Below are positions 24,872 to 38,560 of a stretch of DNA of 64,000 nt, one piece after another (positions within the stretch are counted from its first letter, which is position 1; each line of letters starts with the position of its first letter). This DNA is from Prosopocoilus inquinatus (Eukaryota; Arthropoda; Insecta; Coleoptera; Lucanidae): positions 2,035,001 through 2,099,000 of the forward strand of contig JAYKNF010000014.1 of the NCBI GenBank assembly GCA_036172665.1, read 5' to 3'. The position numbers were made by a program, and so were the translations under genes. The notes under the pieces are model-generated. The model searched no databases. It saw only the letters and a list, made by a program, of their open reading frames with translations, and was not told the origin of the DNA.

Positions 24872-27800
24872 GAAACAACACGCATTAGCGTTGTTCCTGT
24901 GATGTATCTAATCGATCCTTACTCATCTATCATGTTATTTGGCGTTTCGATGAACTCCAGTAACTTAGATGTGAGATACGAAGTTCTTGGACCCAGCTGA
25001 AGCTAGAAATAGTTTTAAACGAAACAACACGCATTAGCGTTGTTCCTGTGCTGTATCTAATCGATCCATACTTATCTATCATGTTATTTGACATCTCGAT
25101 TGACTCCAGTAACTCTGATGTGAGATACGACGTTTTCGGACGCAGCAGCAGCTGGAAATAGTTTTAAACGAAACAACACATATTAGCGTTGTTCCTGTAA
25201 TGTATCTAATCGATCCTTACTCATCTATCATGTTATTTGACGTTTGGACAGACTAAAGTAACTCTGATGTGAGATACAAAGTTATCGGACGCAGCAGAAG
25301 CTGGAAATAGTTTTGAACGAAACAACACGTATTAGCGTTGTTCCTGTGATGTATCTAAACGATCCTTACTTATCTAACATGTTATTTGACGTTTGGATGG
25401 ACTCCAGTAAGTCTGATGTGAGATACAAAGTTTTTGGACGCAGCAGGAGCTGGAAATAGTTTTAAACGAAACAACACGTATTAGCGTTGTTCCGGTGATG
25501 TATCTAATCGATCCTTACTCATCTATCATGTTATTTGACGTTTGGAAGGACTCCAGTAACTCTGATGTGAGATACAAAGTTTTTGGACGCAGCAGGAGCT
25601 GGAAATAGTTTTAAACGTAACAACACGTATTAGCGTTGTTCCTGTGCTGTATCTAATCGATCCTTACTTATCTATCATGTTATTTGACGTTTGGATGGAC
25701 TCCAGTAACTCTGATGTGAGATACGACGTTTTCGGACGCAGCAGAAGCTGGAAATAGTTTTAAACGAAACAACACGTATTAGCGTTGTTCCTGTGATGTA
25801 TCTAATCGATCCTTACTCATCTATCATGTTATTTGACGTTTGGGTGGACTCCAGTGAGTCTGATGTGAGATACAAAGTTTTGGGACGCAGCAGGAGCTGG
25901 AAATAGTTTTAAACGAAACAACACGCATTAGCGTTGTTCCTGTGATGTATCTAATCGATCCTTACTCATCTATCATGTTATTTGACGTTTGGATGGACTC
26001 CAGTAACTAGGATGAGAGATACAAAGATTTCGGACGCAGCAGAAGCTGGAAATAGTTTTGAACGAAACAACACCTATTAGCGTTGTTCCTGTGATGTATC
26101 TAAACGATCCTTACTTATCTAACATATTATTTGACGTTTGGATGGACTCCAGTAACCCTGACGTGAGATACGAAGTTCTCGGACGCAGCAGAAGCTGGAA
26201 ATAGTTTTAAACGAAAGAACAGGTATTAGCGTTGTTCCTGTGCTGTATCTAATCGATCCTTACTTATCTATCATGTTATTTGACGTTTGGATGGACTCCA
26301 GTAACCCTGACGTGAGATACGAAGTTCTCGGACGCAGCAGAAGCTGGAAATAGTTTTAAACGAAACAACACGCATTAGCGTTGTTCCTGTGATGTATCTA
26401 ATCGATCCTTACTCATCTATCATGTTATTTGGCGTTACGATGGACTCCAGTAACTTAGATGTGAGATACGAAGTTCTCGGACGCAGCTGAAGCTAGAAAT
26501 AGTTTTAAACGAAACAACATGCATTAGCGTTGTTCCTGTGATGTATCTAATCGATCCTTACTTATCTATCATGTTATTTGACGTTTGGATGGACTCCAGT
26601 AACCCTGACTTGAGATACGAAGTTCTCGGACGCAGCCGAAGCTGGAAATAGTTTTAAACGAAACAACACGTATTAGCGTTGTTCCTGTGATGTATCTAAT
26701 CGATCCTTACTCATCTATCATATTATTTGACTTTTGGATGGACTCCAGTAACTCTGATGTGAGATACAAAGTTTTTGGACGCAGCAGAAGCTGGAAATAG
26801 TTTTGAACGAAACAACACGTATTAGCGTTGTTCCTGTGATGTATCTAATCGATCCTTACTTAGCTACTATGTTATTTGACGTTTCGATGGACTCCAGTAA
26901 CTCTAATGTGAGATACGAAATTTTCGGACGCAGCAGCAGCTGGAAATAGTTTGAAACGAAACAACACATATTAGCGTTGTTCCTGTGATGTATCTAATCG
27001 ATCCTTACTAATCTATCATGTTATTTGACGTTTGGATGGACTCCAGCAAGTCTGATGTGAGATACAAAGTTTTTGGACGCAGCAGGAGCTGGAAATAGTT
27101 TTAAACGAAACAACACGTATTAGCGTTGTTCCTGTGCTGTATCTAATCGATAATTACTTACCTATCATGTTATTTGACGTTTCGATGGACTCCAGTAACT
27201 CTGATGTGAGATACGAAGTTTTCGGACGCAGCAGAAGCTGGAAATAGTTTTAAACGAAACAACACGTATTAGCGTTGTTCCTGTGCTGTATCTAATCGAT
27301 ACTTACTTATCTATCATGTTATTTGACGTTTCGATGGACTCCAGTAACTCTGATGTGAGATACGAAGTTTTCGGACGCAGCAGAAGCTGGAAATAGTTTT
27401 AAACGAAACAACACGTATTAGCGTTGTTCCTGTGATGTATCTAATCGATCCTTACTCATCTATCATGTTATTTGACGTTTGGATGGACTCCAGTAACTCT
27501 GATGTGAGATACAAAGTTTTTGGACGCAGCAGGAGCTGGAAATAGTTTTAAACGAAACAACACGTATTAGCGTTGTTCCTGTGCTGTATCTAATCGATCC
27601 TTACTTATCTATCATGTTATTTGACGTTTGGGTGGACTCCAGTATCTCTGATGAGAGATACAAAGATTTCGGACGCAGCAGAAGCTGGAAATACTTTTGA
27701 ACGATTCACCACCTATTAGCGTTGTTCCTGTGATGTATCTAAACGATCCTTACTTATCTAACATGTTATTTGACGTTTAGATGGACTCCAGTGTGTCTGA

Positions 27801-28145
27801 TGTGAGATACAAAGTTTTGGGACGCAGCAGGAGCTGGAAATAGTTTTAAACGAAACAACACGTATTAGCGTTGTTCCTGTGATGTATCTAATCGATCCTT
27901 ACTCATCTATCATGTTATTTGACGTTTGGGTGGACTCCAGTAACTCTGATGAGAGATACAAAGATTTCGGACGCAGCAGAAGCTGGAAATACTTTTGAAC
28001 GATACACCACCTATTAGCGTTGTTCCTGTGATGTATCTAAACGATCCTTACTTATCTAACATGTTATTTGACGTTTAGATGGACTCCAGTGTGTCTGATG
28101 TGAGATACAAAGTTTTGGGACGCAGCAGGAGCTGGAAATAGTTTT
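24872..28145 (-). repeat. 149-bp satellite, block A'1 (reverse)
   Basis: About 22 reverse monomers. CATGTTATTT lies at 24931 and at 28060, exactly 21 periods apart. The order of variants mirrors block A from 17495 leftwards, clearly to about 26125 and again at about 26281-26650. It then diverges in subtype while staying in register. Near the right end a two-monomer unit is repeated at a 298-bp spacing (GTGTGTCTGATG at 27791 and 28089). No gene is seen. Confidence 0.95.
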
Positions 28146-28344
28146 ATAGATGAGTAAGGATCGATTAGATACATCACAGGAACAACGCTAATACGTGTTG
28201 TTTCGTTTAATACTATTTCCAGCTTCTGCTGCGTCCGGAAACGTCGTATCTCACATCAGAGTTACTGGAGTCCATCGAAACGTCAAATAACATGATAGAT
28301 GAGTAAGGATCGATTAGATACATCACAGGAACAACGCTAATGCG

Positions 28345-29828
28345 TGTTGTTTCGTTTAAAACTATTTCCAGCTCCTGCTGCGTCCCAAAACTTTGTATTT
28401 CACATCAGACTCACTGGAGTCCACCCAAACGTCAAATAACATGATAGATGAGTAAGGATCGATTAGATACATCACAGGAACAACGCTAATACGTGTTGTT
28501 TCGTTTAAAACTATTTCCAGCTTCTGCTGCGTCCGAAAACGTCGTATCTCACATCAGAGTTACTGGAGTCCATCCAAACGTCAAATAACATGATAGATAA
28601 GTATGGATCGATTAGATACAGCACAGGAACAACGCTAATACGTGTTGTTTCGTTTAAAACTATTTCCAGCTCCTGCTGCGTCCAAAAACTTTGTATCTCA
28701 CATCAGAGTTACTGGAGTCCATCCAAACGTCAAATAACATGATAGATGAGTAAGGATCGATTAGATACATCACCGGAACAACGCTAATACGTGTTGTTTC
28801 GTTTAAAACTATTTCCAGCTTCTGCTGCGTCCGAAAACTTCGTATCTCACATCAGAGTTACTGGAGTCCATCGAAACGTCAAATAACATGATAGATAAGT
28901 AAGTATCGATTAGATACAGCACAGGAACAACGCTAATACGTGTTGTTTCGTTTAAAACTATTTCCAGCTCCTGCTGCGTCCAAAAACTTTGTATCTCACA
29001 TCAGACTTACTGGAGTGTATCCAAACGTTAAATAACATGTTAGATAAGTAAGGATCGTTTAGATACATCACAGGAACAACGCTAATAGGTGTTGTTTCGT
29101 TCAAAACTATTTCCAGCTTCTGCTGCGTCCGAAATCTTTGTATCTCATCCTAGTTACTGGAGTCCATCCAAACGTCAAACAACATGATAGATGAGTAAGG
29201 ATCGATTAGATACATCACAGGAACAACGCTAATACGTGTTGTTTCGTTTAATACTATTTCCAGCTTCTGCTGCGTCCGGAAACGTCGTATCTCACATCAG
29301 AGTTACTGGAGTCCATCGAAACGTCAAATAACATGATAGATGAGTAAGGATCGATTAGATACATCACAGGAACAACGCTAATGCCTGTTGCTTCGTTTAA
29401 AACTATTTCCAGCTTCTGCTGCGTCCGAGAACTTCGTATCTCACGTCAGGGTTACTGGAGTCCATCCAAACGTCAAATAACATGATAGATAAGTAAGGAT
29501 CGATTAGATACAGCACAGGAACAACGCTAATACGTGTTATTTCTTTTAAAACTATTTCCAGCTCCTGCTGCGTCCCAAAACTTTGTATCTCACATCAGAC
29601 ACACTGGAGTCCATCCAAACGTCAAATAACATGTTAGATAAGTAAGGATCGTTTAGATACATCACAGGAACAACGCTAATAGGTGGTGTATCGTTCAAAA
29701 GTATTTCCAGCTTCTGCTGCTTCCGAAATCTTTGTATCTCTCATCAGAGTTACTGGAGTCCACACAAACGTCAAATAACATGATAGATGAGTAAGGATCG
29801 ATTAGATACATCACAGGAACAACGCTAA
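28345..29828 (+). repeat. 10-monomer tandem duplication, copy 1
   Basis: A unit of 1488 bp (ten monomers, one of them 2 bp short) that is repeated directly downstream. Shared rare marks are TTGTATTTCACATC (28393 and 29881), TATCTCATCC and TTCTTTTAAAAC. Boundaries are approximate, to within part of a monomer. Confidence 0.75.
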
Positions 29829-32059
29829 TACGTGTTGTTTCGTTTAAAACTATTTCCAGCTCCTGCTGCGTCCCAAAACTTTGTATTTCACATCAGACTC
29901 ACTGGAGTCCACCCAAACGTCAAATAACATGATAGATGAGTAAGGATCGATTAGATACATCACAGGAACAACGCTAATACGTTTTGTTTCGTTTAAAACT
30001 ATTTCCAGCTTCTGCTGCGTCCGAAAACGTCGTATCTCACATCAGAGTTACTGGAGTCCATCCAAACGTCAAATAACATGATAGATAAGTAAGGATCGAT
30101 TAGATACAGCACAGGAACAACGCTAATACGTGTTGTTTCGTTTAAAACTATTTCCAGCTCCTGCTGCGTCCAAAAACTTTGTATCTCACATCAGAGTTAC
30201 TGGAGTCCATCCAAACGTCAAATAACATGATAGATGAGTAAGGATCGATTAGATACATCACCGGAACAACGCTAATACGTGTTGTTTCGTTTAAAACTAT
30301 TTCCAGCTTCTGCTGCGTCCGAAAACTTCGTATCTCACATCAGAGTTACTGGAGTCCATCGAAACGTCAAATAACATGATAGATAAGTAAGTATCGATTA
30401 GATACAGCACAGAAACAACGCTAATACGTGTTGTTTCGTTTAAAACTATTTCCAGCTCCTGCTGCGTCCAAAAACTTTGTATCTCACATCAGACTTACTG
30501 GAGTGTATCCAAACGTTAAATAACATGTTAGATAAGTAAGGATCGTTTAGATACATCACAGGAACAACGCTAATAGGTGTTGTTTCGTTCAAAACTATTT
30601 CCAGCTTCTGCTGCGTCCGAAATCTTTGTATCTCATCCTAGTTACTGGAGTCCATCCAAACGTCAAATAACATGATAGATGAGTAAGGATCGATTAGATA
30701 CATCACAGGAACAACGCTAATACGTGTTGTTTCGTTTAATACTATTTCCAGCTTCTGCTGCGTCCGGAAACGTCGTATCTCACATCAGAGTTACTGGAGT
30801 CCATCGAAACGTCAAATAACATGATAGATGAGTAAGGATCGATTAGATACATCACAGGAACAACGCTAATGCCTGTTGCTTCGTTTAAAACTATTTCCAG
30901 CTTCTGCTGCGTCCGAGAACTTCGTATCTCACGTCAGGGTTACTGGAGTCCATCCAAACGTCAAATAACATGATAGATGAGTAAGGATCGATTAGATACA
31001 TCACCGGAACAACGCTAATACGTGTTGTTTCGTTTAAAACTATTTCCAGCTTCTGCTGCGTCCGAAAACTTCGTATCTCACATCAGAGTTACTGGAGTCC
31101 ATCGAAACGTCAAATAACATGATAGATAAGTAAGTATCGATTAGATACAGCACAGAAACAACGCTAATACGTGTTGTTTCGTTTAAAACTATTTCCAGCT
31201 CCTGCTGCGTCCAAAAACTTTGTATCTCACATCAGACTTACTGGAGTGTATCCAAACGTTAAATAACATGTTAGATAAGTAAGGATCGTTTAGATACATC
31301 ACAGGAACAACGCTAATAGGTGTTGTTTCGTTCAAAACTATTTCCAGCTTCTGCTGCGTCCGAAATCTTTGTATCTCATCCTAGTTACTGGAGTCCATCC
31401 AAACGTCAAATAACATGATAGATGAGTAAGGATCGATTAGATACATCACAGGAACAACGCTAATACGTGTTGTTTCGTTTAATACTATTTCCAGCTTCTG
31501 CTGCGTCCGGAAACGTCGTATCTCACATCAGAGTTACTGGAGTCCATCGAAACGTCAAATAACATGATAGATGAGTAAGGATCGATTAGATACATCACAG
31601 GAACAACGCTAATGCCTGTTGCTTCGTTTAAAACTATTTCCAGCTTCTGCTGCGTCCGAGAACTTCGTATCTCACGTCAGGGTTACTGGAGTCCATCCAA
31701 ACGTCAAATAACATGATAGATAAGTAAGGATCGATTAGATACAGCACAGGAACAACGCTAATACGTGTTGTTTCTTTTAAAACTATTTCCAGCTCCTGCT
31801 GCGTCCCAAAACTTTGTATCTCACATCAGACACACTGGAGTCCATCCAAACGTCAAATAACATGTTAGATAAGTAAGGATCGTTTAGATACATCACAGGA
31901 ACAACGCTAATAGGTGGTGTATCGTTCAAAAGTATTTCCAGCTTCTGCTGCTTCCGAAATCTTTGTATCTCTCATCAGAGTTACTGGAGTCCACACAAAC
32001 GTCAAATAACATGATAGATGAGTAAGGATCGATTAGATACATCACAGGAACAACGCTAA
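29829..32059 (+). repeat. 10-monomer tandem duplication, copy 2, enlarged
   Basis: Second copy of the ten-monomer unit, lengthened by 743 bp because five of its monomers are themselves duplicated (about 30228-30970 and 30971-31713). The TTCTTTTAAAAC mark recurs 2231 bp after its first copy, which is 1488 + 743 exactly. The CACACAAACG mark is likewise found in both copies. Confidence 0.75.
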
Positions 32060-35000
32060 TACGTGTTGTTTCGTTTAAAACTATTTCCAGCTTCTGCTGC
32101 GTCCGAAAACGTCGTATCTCACATCAGAGTTACTGGAGTTAATCCAAACGTCAAATAACATGATAGATAAGTAAGGATCGATTAGATACAGCACAGGAAC
32201 AACGCTAATACGTGTTGTTTCGTTTAAAACTATTTCCAGCTCCTGCTGCGTCCAAAAAATTTGTATCTCACATCAGAGTTACTGGAGTCCATCCAAACGT
32301 CAAATAACATGATAGATGAGTAAGGATCGATTAGATACATCACAGGAACAACGCTAATACGTGTTGTTTCGTTTAAAACTATTTCCAGCTTCTGCTACGT
32401 CCGAAAACTTCGTATCTCACAGAGTTACTGGAGTCCATCGAAACGTCAAATAACATGATAGATAAGTAAGTATCGATTAGATACAGCACAGGAACAACGC
32501 TAATACGTGTTGTTTCGTTTAACACTATTTCCAGCTCCTGCTGCGTCCAAAAACTTTGTATCTCACATCAGACTTACTGGAGTCCATCCAAACGTCAAAT
32601 AACATGTTAGATAAGTAAGGATCGTTTAGATACATCACAGGAACAACGCTAATACGTGTTGTTTCGTTCAAAACTATTTCCAGCTTCTGCTGCGTCCGAT
32701 AACTTTGTATCTCACATCAGAGTTACTGGAGTCTGTCCAAACGTCAAATAACATGATAGATGAGTAAGGATCGATTAGATACATTACAGGAACAACGCTA
32801 ATATGTGTTGTTTCGTTTAAAACTATTTCCAGCTCCTGCTGCGTCCCAAAACTTTGTATCTCACATCAGACACACTGGAGTCCATCCAAACGTCAAATAA
32901 CATGTTAGATAAGTAAGGATCGTTTAGATACATCACAGGAACAACGCTAATACGTGTTGTTTCGTTTAAAACTATTTCCAGCTCCTGCTGCGTCCAAAAA
33001 CTTTGTATCTCACATCAGGCTTACTGGAGTGTATCCAAACGTTAAATAACATGATAGATAAGTAAGGATCGATTAGATACAGCACAGGAACAACGCTAAT
33101 ACGTGGTGTTTCGTTTAAAACTATTTCCAGCTCCTGCTGCGTCCAAAAATTTTGTATCTCACATCAGACTTACTGGAGTCCATCCAAACGTCAGATAACA
33201 TGTTAGATAAGTAAGGATCGTTTAGATACATCACAGGAACAACGCTAATAGGTGGTGTTTCGTTCAAAACTATTTCCAGCTTCTGCTGCTTCCGAAATCT
33301 TTGTATTTCTCATCAGAGTTACTGGAGTCCATCCAAACGTCAAATAACATGATAGATGAGTAAGGATCGATTATATACATCACTGGAACAACGCTAATAC
33401 GTGTTGTTTCGTTTAAAACTATTTCCAGCTTCTGCTGCGTCCGAAAACGTCGTATCTCACATTAGAGTTACTTGAGTCCATCGAAACGTCAAATAACATA
33501 GTAGCTAAGTAAGGATCGATTAGATACATCACAGGAACAACGCTAATGCGTGTTGTTTCGTTTAAAACTATTTCCAGCTTCTGCTGCGTCCGAAAACGTC
33601 GTATCTCACATCAGAGCTACTGGAGTCCATCGAAACGCCAAATAACATGATAGATAAGTAAGGATCGATTAGATACAGCACAGGAACAACGCTAATACGT
33701 GTTGTTTCGTTTAAAACTATTTCCAGCTTCGGCTGCGTCCGAGAACTTCGTATCTCAAGTCAGTGTTACTGGAGTCCATCCAAACGTCAAATAACATGAT
33801 AGATAAGTAAGGATCGATTAGATACATCACAGGAACAACGCTAATGCATGTTGTTTCGTTTAAAACTATTTCTAGCTTCAGCTGCGTCCGAGAACTTCGT
33901 ATCTCACATCTAAGTTACTGGAGTCCATCGTAACGCCAAATAACATGATAGATGAGTAAGGATCGATTAGATACATCACAGGAACAACGCTAATGCATGT
34001 TGTTTCGTTTAAAACTATTTCTAGCTTCAGCTGCGTCCGAGAACTTCGTATCTCACATCTAAGTTACTGGAGTCCATCGTAACGCCAAATAACATGATAG
34101 ATGAGTAAGGATCGATTAGATACATCACAGGAACAACGCTAATGCGTGTTGTTTCGTTTAAAACTATTTCCAGCTTCTGCTGCGTCCGAGAACTTCGTAT
34201 CTCACGTCAGGGTTACTGGAGTCCATCCAAACGTCAAATAACATGATAGATAAGTAAGGATCGATTAGATACAGCACAGGAACAACGCTAATACGTGTTG
34301 TTTCGTTTAAAACTATTTCCAGCTCCTGCTGCGTCCAAAAACTTTGTATCTCACATCAGACTTACTGGAGTGTATCCAAACGTTAAGTAACATGTTAGAT
34401 AAGTAAGGATCGTTTAGATACATCACAGGAACAACGCTAATAGGTGTTGTTTCGTTCAAAACTATTTCCAGCTTCTGCTGCGTCCGAAATCTTTGTATCT
34501 CTCATCCTAGTTACTGGAGTCCATCCAAACGTCAAATAACATGATAGATGAGTAAGGATCGATTAGATACATCACAGGAACAACGCTAATACGTGTTGTT
34601 TCGTTTAATACTATTTCCAGCTTCTGCTGCGTCCGGAAACGTCGTATCTCACATCAGAGTTACTGGAGTCCATCGAAACGTCAAAAAACATGATAGATGA
34701 GTAAGGATCGATTAAATACATCACAGGAACAACGCTAATGCGTGTTGTTTCGTTTAAAACTATTTCCAGCTCCTGCTGCGTCCCAAAACTTTGTATCTCA
34801 CATCAGACTCACTGGAGTCCACCCAAACGTCAAATAACATGATAGATGAGTAAGGATCGATTAGATACATCACAGGAACAACGCTAATACGTGTTGTTTC
34901 GTTTAAAACTATTTCCAGCTTCTGCTGCGTCCGAAAACGTCGTATCTCATATCAGAGTTACTGGAGTCCATCCAAACGTCAAATAACATGATAGATAAGT

Positions 35001-38000
35001 AAGGATCGATTAGATACAGCACAGGAACAACGCTAATACGTGTTGTTTCGTTTAAAACTATTTCCAGCTCCTGCTGCGTCCAAAAACTTTGTATCTCACA
35101 TCAGAGTTACTGGAGTCCATCCAAACGTCAAATAACATGATAGATGAGTAAGGATCGATTAGATACATCACCGGAACAACGCTAATACGTGTTGTTTCGT
35201 TTAAAACTATTTCCAGCTTCTGCTGCGTCCGAAAACTTCGTATCTCACATCAGAGTTACTGGAGTCCATCGAAACGTCAAATAACATGATAGATAAGTAA
35301 GTATCGATTAGATACAGCACAGGAACAACGATAATACGTGTTGTTTCGTTTAAAACTATTTCCAGCTCCTGCTGCGTCCAAAAACTTTGTATCTCACATC
35401 AGACTTACTGGAGTGTATCCAAACGTTAAATAACATGTTAGATAAGTAAGGATCGTTTAGATACATCACAGGAACAACGCTAATAGGTGTTGTTTCGTTC
35501 AAAACTATTTCCAGCTTCTGCTGCGTCCGAAATCTTTGTATCTCTCATCCTAGTTACTGGAGTCCATCCAAACGTCAAATAACATGATAGATGAGTAAGG
35601 ATCGATTAGATACATCACAGGAACAACGCTAATACGTGTTGTTTCGTTTAATACTATTTCCAGCTTCTGCTGCGTCCGGAAACGTCGTATCTCACATCAG
35701 AGTTACTGGAGTCCATCGAAACGTCAAATAACATGATAGATGAGTAAGGATCGATTAGATACATCACAGGAACAACGCTAATGCCTGTTGCTTCGTTTAA
35801 AACTATTTCCAGCTTCTGCTGCGTCCGAGAACTTCGTATCTCACGTCAGGGTTACTGGAGTCCATCCAAACGTCAAATAACATGATAGATAAGTAAGGAT
35901 CGATTAGATACAGCACAGGAACAACGCTAATACGTGTTGTTTCGTTTAAAACTATTTCCAGCTCCTGCTGCGTCCCAAAACTTTGTATCTCACATCAGAC
36001 ACACTGGAGTCCATCCAAACGTCAAATAACATGTTAGATAAGTAAGGATCGTTTAGATACATCACAGGAACAACGCTAATAGGTGGTGTATCGTTCAAAA
36101 GTATTTCCAGCTTCTGCTGCGTCCGAAATCTTTGTATCTCTCATCAGAGTTACTGGAGTCCACTCAAACGTCAAATAACATGATAGATGAGTAAGGATCG
36201 ATTAGATACATCACAGGAACAACGCTAATACGTGTTGTTTCGTTTAAAACTATTTCCAGCTTCTGCTGCGTCCGAAAACGTCGTATCTCACATCAGAGTT
36301 ACTGGAGTTAATCCAAACGTCAAATAACATGATAGATAAGTAAGGATCGATTAGATACAGCACAGGAACAACGGTAATACGTGTTGTTTCGTTTAAAACT
36401 ATTTCCAGCTCCTGCTGCGTCCAAAAACTTTGTATCTCACATCAGAGTTACTGGAGTCCATCGAAACGTCAAATAACATGATAGATAAGTAAGTATCGAT
36501 TAGATACAGCACAGGAACAACGCTAATACGTGTTGTTTCGTTTAACACTATTTCCAGCTCCTGCTGCGTCCAAAAACTTTGTATCTCACATCAGACTTAC
36601 TGGAGTCCATCCAAACGTCAAATAACATGTTAGATAAGTAAGGATCGTTTAGATACATCACAGGAACAACGCTAATACGTGTTGTTTCGTTCAAAACTAT
36701 TTCCAGCTTCTGCTGCGTCCGATAACTTTGTATCTCACATCAGAGTTACTGGAGTCTGTCCAAACGTCAAATAACATGATAGATGAGTAAGGATCGATTA
36801 GATACATTACAGGAACAACGCTAATATGTGTTGTTTCGTTTAAAACTATTTCCAGATCCTGCTGCGTCCCAAAACTTTGTATCTCACATCAGACACACTG
36901 GAGTCCATCCAAACGTCAAATAACATGTTAGATAAGTAAGGATCGTTTAGATACATCACAGGAACAACGCTAATACGTGTTGTTTCGTTTAAAACTATTT
37001 CCAGCTCCTGCTGCGTCCAAAAACTTTGTATCTCACATCAGACTTACTGGAGTGTATCCAAACGTTAAATAACATGATAGATAAGTAAGAATCGATTAGA
37101 TACAGCACAGGAACAACGCTAATACGTGGTGTTTCGTTTAAAACTATTTCCAGCTCCTGCTGCGTCCAAAAACTTTGTATCTCACATCAGACTTACTGGA
37201 GTCCATCCAAACGTCAAATAACATGTTAGATAAGTAAGGATCGTTTAGATACATCACAGGAACAACGCTAATAGGTGGTGTTTCGTTCAAAACTATTTCC
37301 AGCTTCTGCTGCTTCCGAAATCTTTGTATTTCTCATCAGAGTTACTGGAGTCCATCCAAACGTCAAATAACATGATAGATGAGTAAGGATCGATTATATA
37401 CATCACAGGAACAACGCTAATACGTGTTGTTTCGTTTAAAACTATTTCCAGCTTCTGCTGCGTCCGAAAACGTCGTATCTCGCATTAGAGTTACTGGAGT
37501 CCATCGAAACGTCAAATAACATAGTAGCTAAGTAAGGATCGATTAGATACATCACAGGAACAACGCTAATGCGTGTTGTTTCGTTTAAAACTATTTCCAG
37601 CTTCTGCTGCGTCCGAAAACGTCGTATCTCACATCAGAGCTACTGGAGTCCATCGAAACGCCAAATAACATGATAGATAAGTAAGGATCGATTAGATACA
37701 GCACAGGAACAACGCTAATACGTGTTGTTTCGTTTAAAACTATTTCCAGCTTCGGCTGCGTCCGAGAACTTCGTATCTCAAGTCAGGGTTACTGGGGTCC
37801 ATCCAAACGTCAAATAACATGATAGATAAGTAAGGATCGATTAGATACATCACAGGAACAACGCTAATGCATGTTGTTTCGTTTAAAACTACTTCTAGCT
37901 TCAGCTGCGTCCGAGAACTTCGTATCTCACATCTAAGTTACTGGAGTCCATCGTAACGCCAAATAACATGATAGATGAGTAAGGATCCATTAGATACATC

Positions 38001-38560
38001 ACAGGAACAACGCTAATGCGTGTTGTTTCGTTTAAAACTATTTCCAGCTTCTGCTGCGTCCGAGAACTTCGTATCTCACGTCAGGGTTACTGGAGTCCAT
38101 CCAAACGTCAAATAACATGATAGATAAGTAAGGATCGATTAGATACAGCACAGGAACAACGCTAATACGTGTTGTTTCGTTTCAAACTATTTCCAGCTCC
38201 TGCTGCGTCCAAAAACTTTGTATCTCACATCAGACTTACTGGAGTGTATCCAAACGTTAAATAACATGTATCGTTTAGATACATCACAGGAACAACGCTA
38301 ATGCGTGTTGTTTCGTTTAAAACTATTTCCAGCTTCTGCTGCGTTCGAGAACTTCGTATCTCACGTCAGGGTTACTGGAGTCCCTCCAAACGTCAAATAA
38401 GATAATAGATAAGTAAGGATCGATTAGATACAGCACAGGAACAACGCTAATACGTGTTGTTTCGTTTAAAACTATTTCCAGCTTCTGCTGCGTCCAAAAA
38501 CTTTGTATCTCACATCAGAGTTACTGGAGTCCATCCAAACGTCAAATAACATGATAGATA

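Larger units (their letters stand above)
16242..26125. repeat. Near-identical long palindrome around PLE copies 1 and 2
   Basis: Positions x and 42367-x are reverse complements. Checks that fit exactly include the PLE stop codons (19738 and 22629), the rare TTAGTCTGTC variant (17111-17120) with its mirror GACAGACTAA (25247-25256), the CACTGGAGTCCACCC monomer (16510-16524) with its mirror, and the orientation switches 17495 and 24872. Outside this span the arms remain related but less alike, out to 28145, whose mirror is 14222. A replaced monomer at about 26131-26280 breaks the match before it resumes in register. Confidence 0.88.
19538..26515. repeat. Long direct duplication, copy 1 (partner at +19062)
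   Basis: From the PLE edge through both element copies, block B' and the start of A'1, this is repeated at 38600-45577. Few differences were noted: three amino-acid or stop changes plus H402L in the PLEs, GCTGGAAAT versus GCTGAAAAT, and TTCCGGTGATG versus TTCCCGTGATG. The exceptions are the flipped 22-bp spacer and a replaced monomer at 26131-26280. Confidence 0.88.
28146..38560 (+). repeat. 149-bp satellite, block C (forward)
   Basis: Sixty-nine periods separate the landmark AAATAAC at 28285 from that at 38544, minus 22 bp. All 22 bp are visible as small deletions: three of 2 bp (TATCTCATCC at about 29143, 30631 and 31374), one of 3 bp (CTCACAGAG at about 32420) and one of 13 bp (CATGTATCG at about 38269). 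The three 2-bp deletions are copies of one event carried by duplications. Late C (36.7-38.2 kb) repeats the variant order of block A near 14-16 kb. The reverse-to-forward switch at 28146 reads GTTTTATAGATGAG. No gene is seen. Confidence 0.96.

Noticed and set aside
27640..27700. Hammerhead ribozyme inside the satellite (CTGATGAGAG ... GAAA on the reverse monomer)
   Set aside because: Only some monomers have CTGATGA. The bases between it and GAAA cannot form stem II, and the usual monomer reads CTGATGTGAG.
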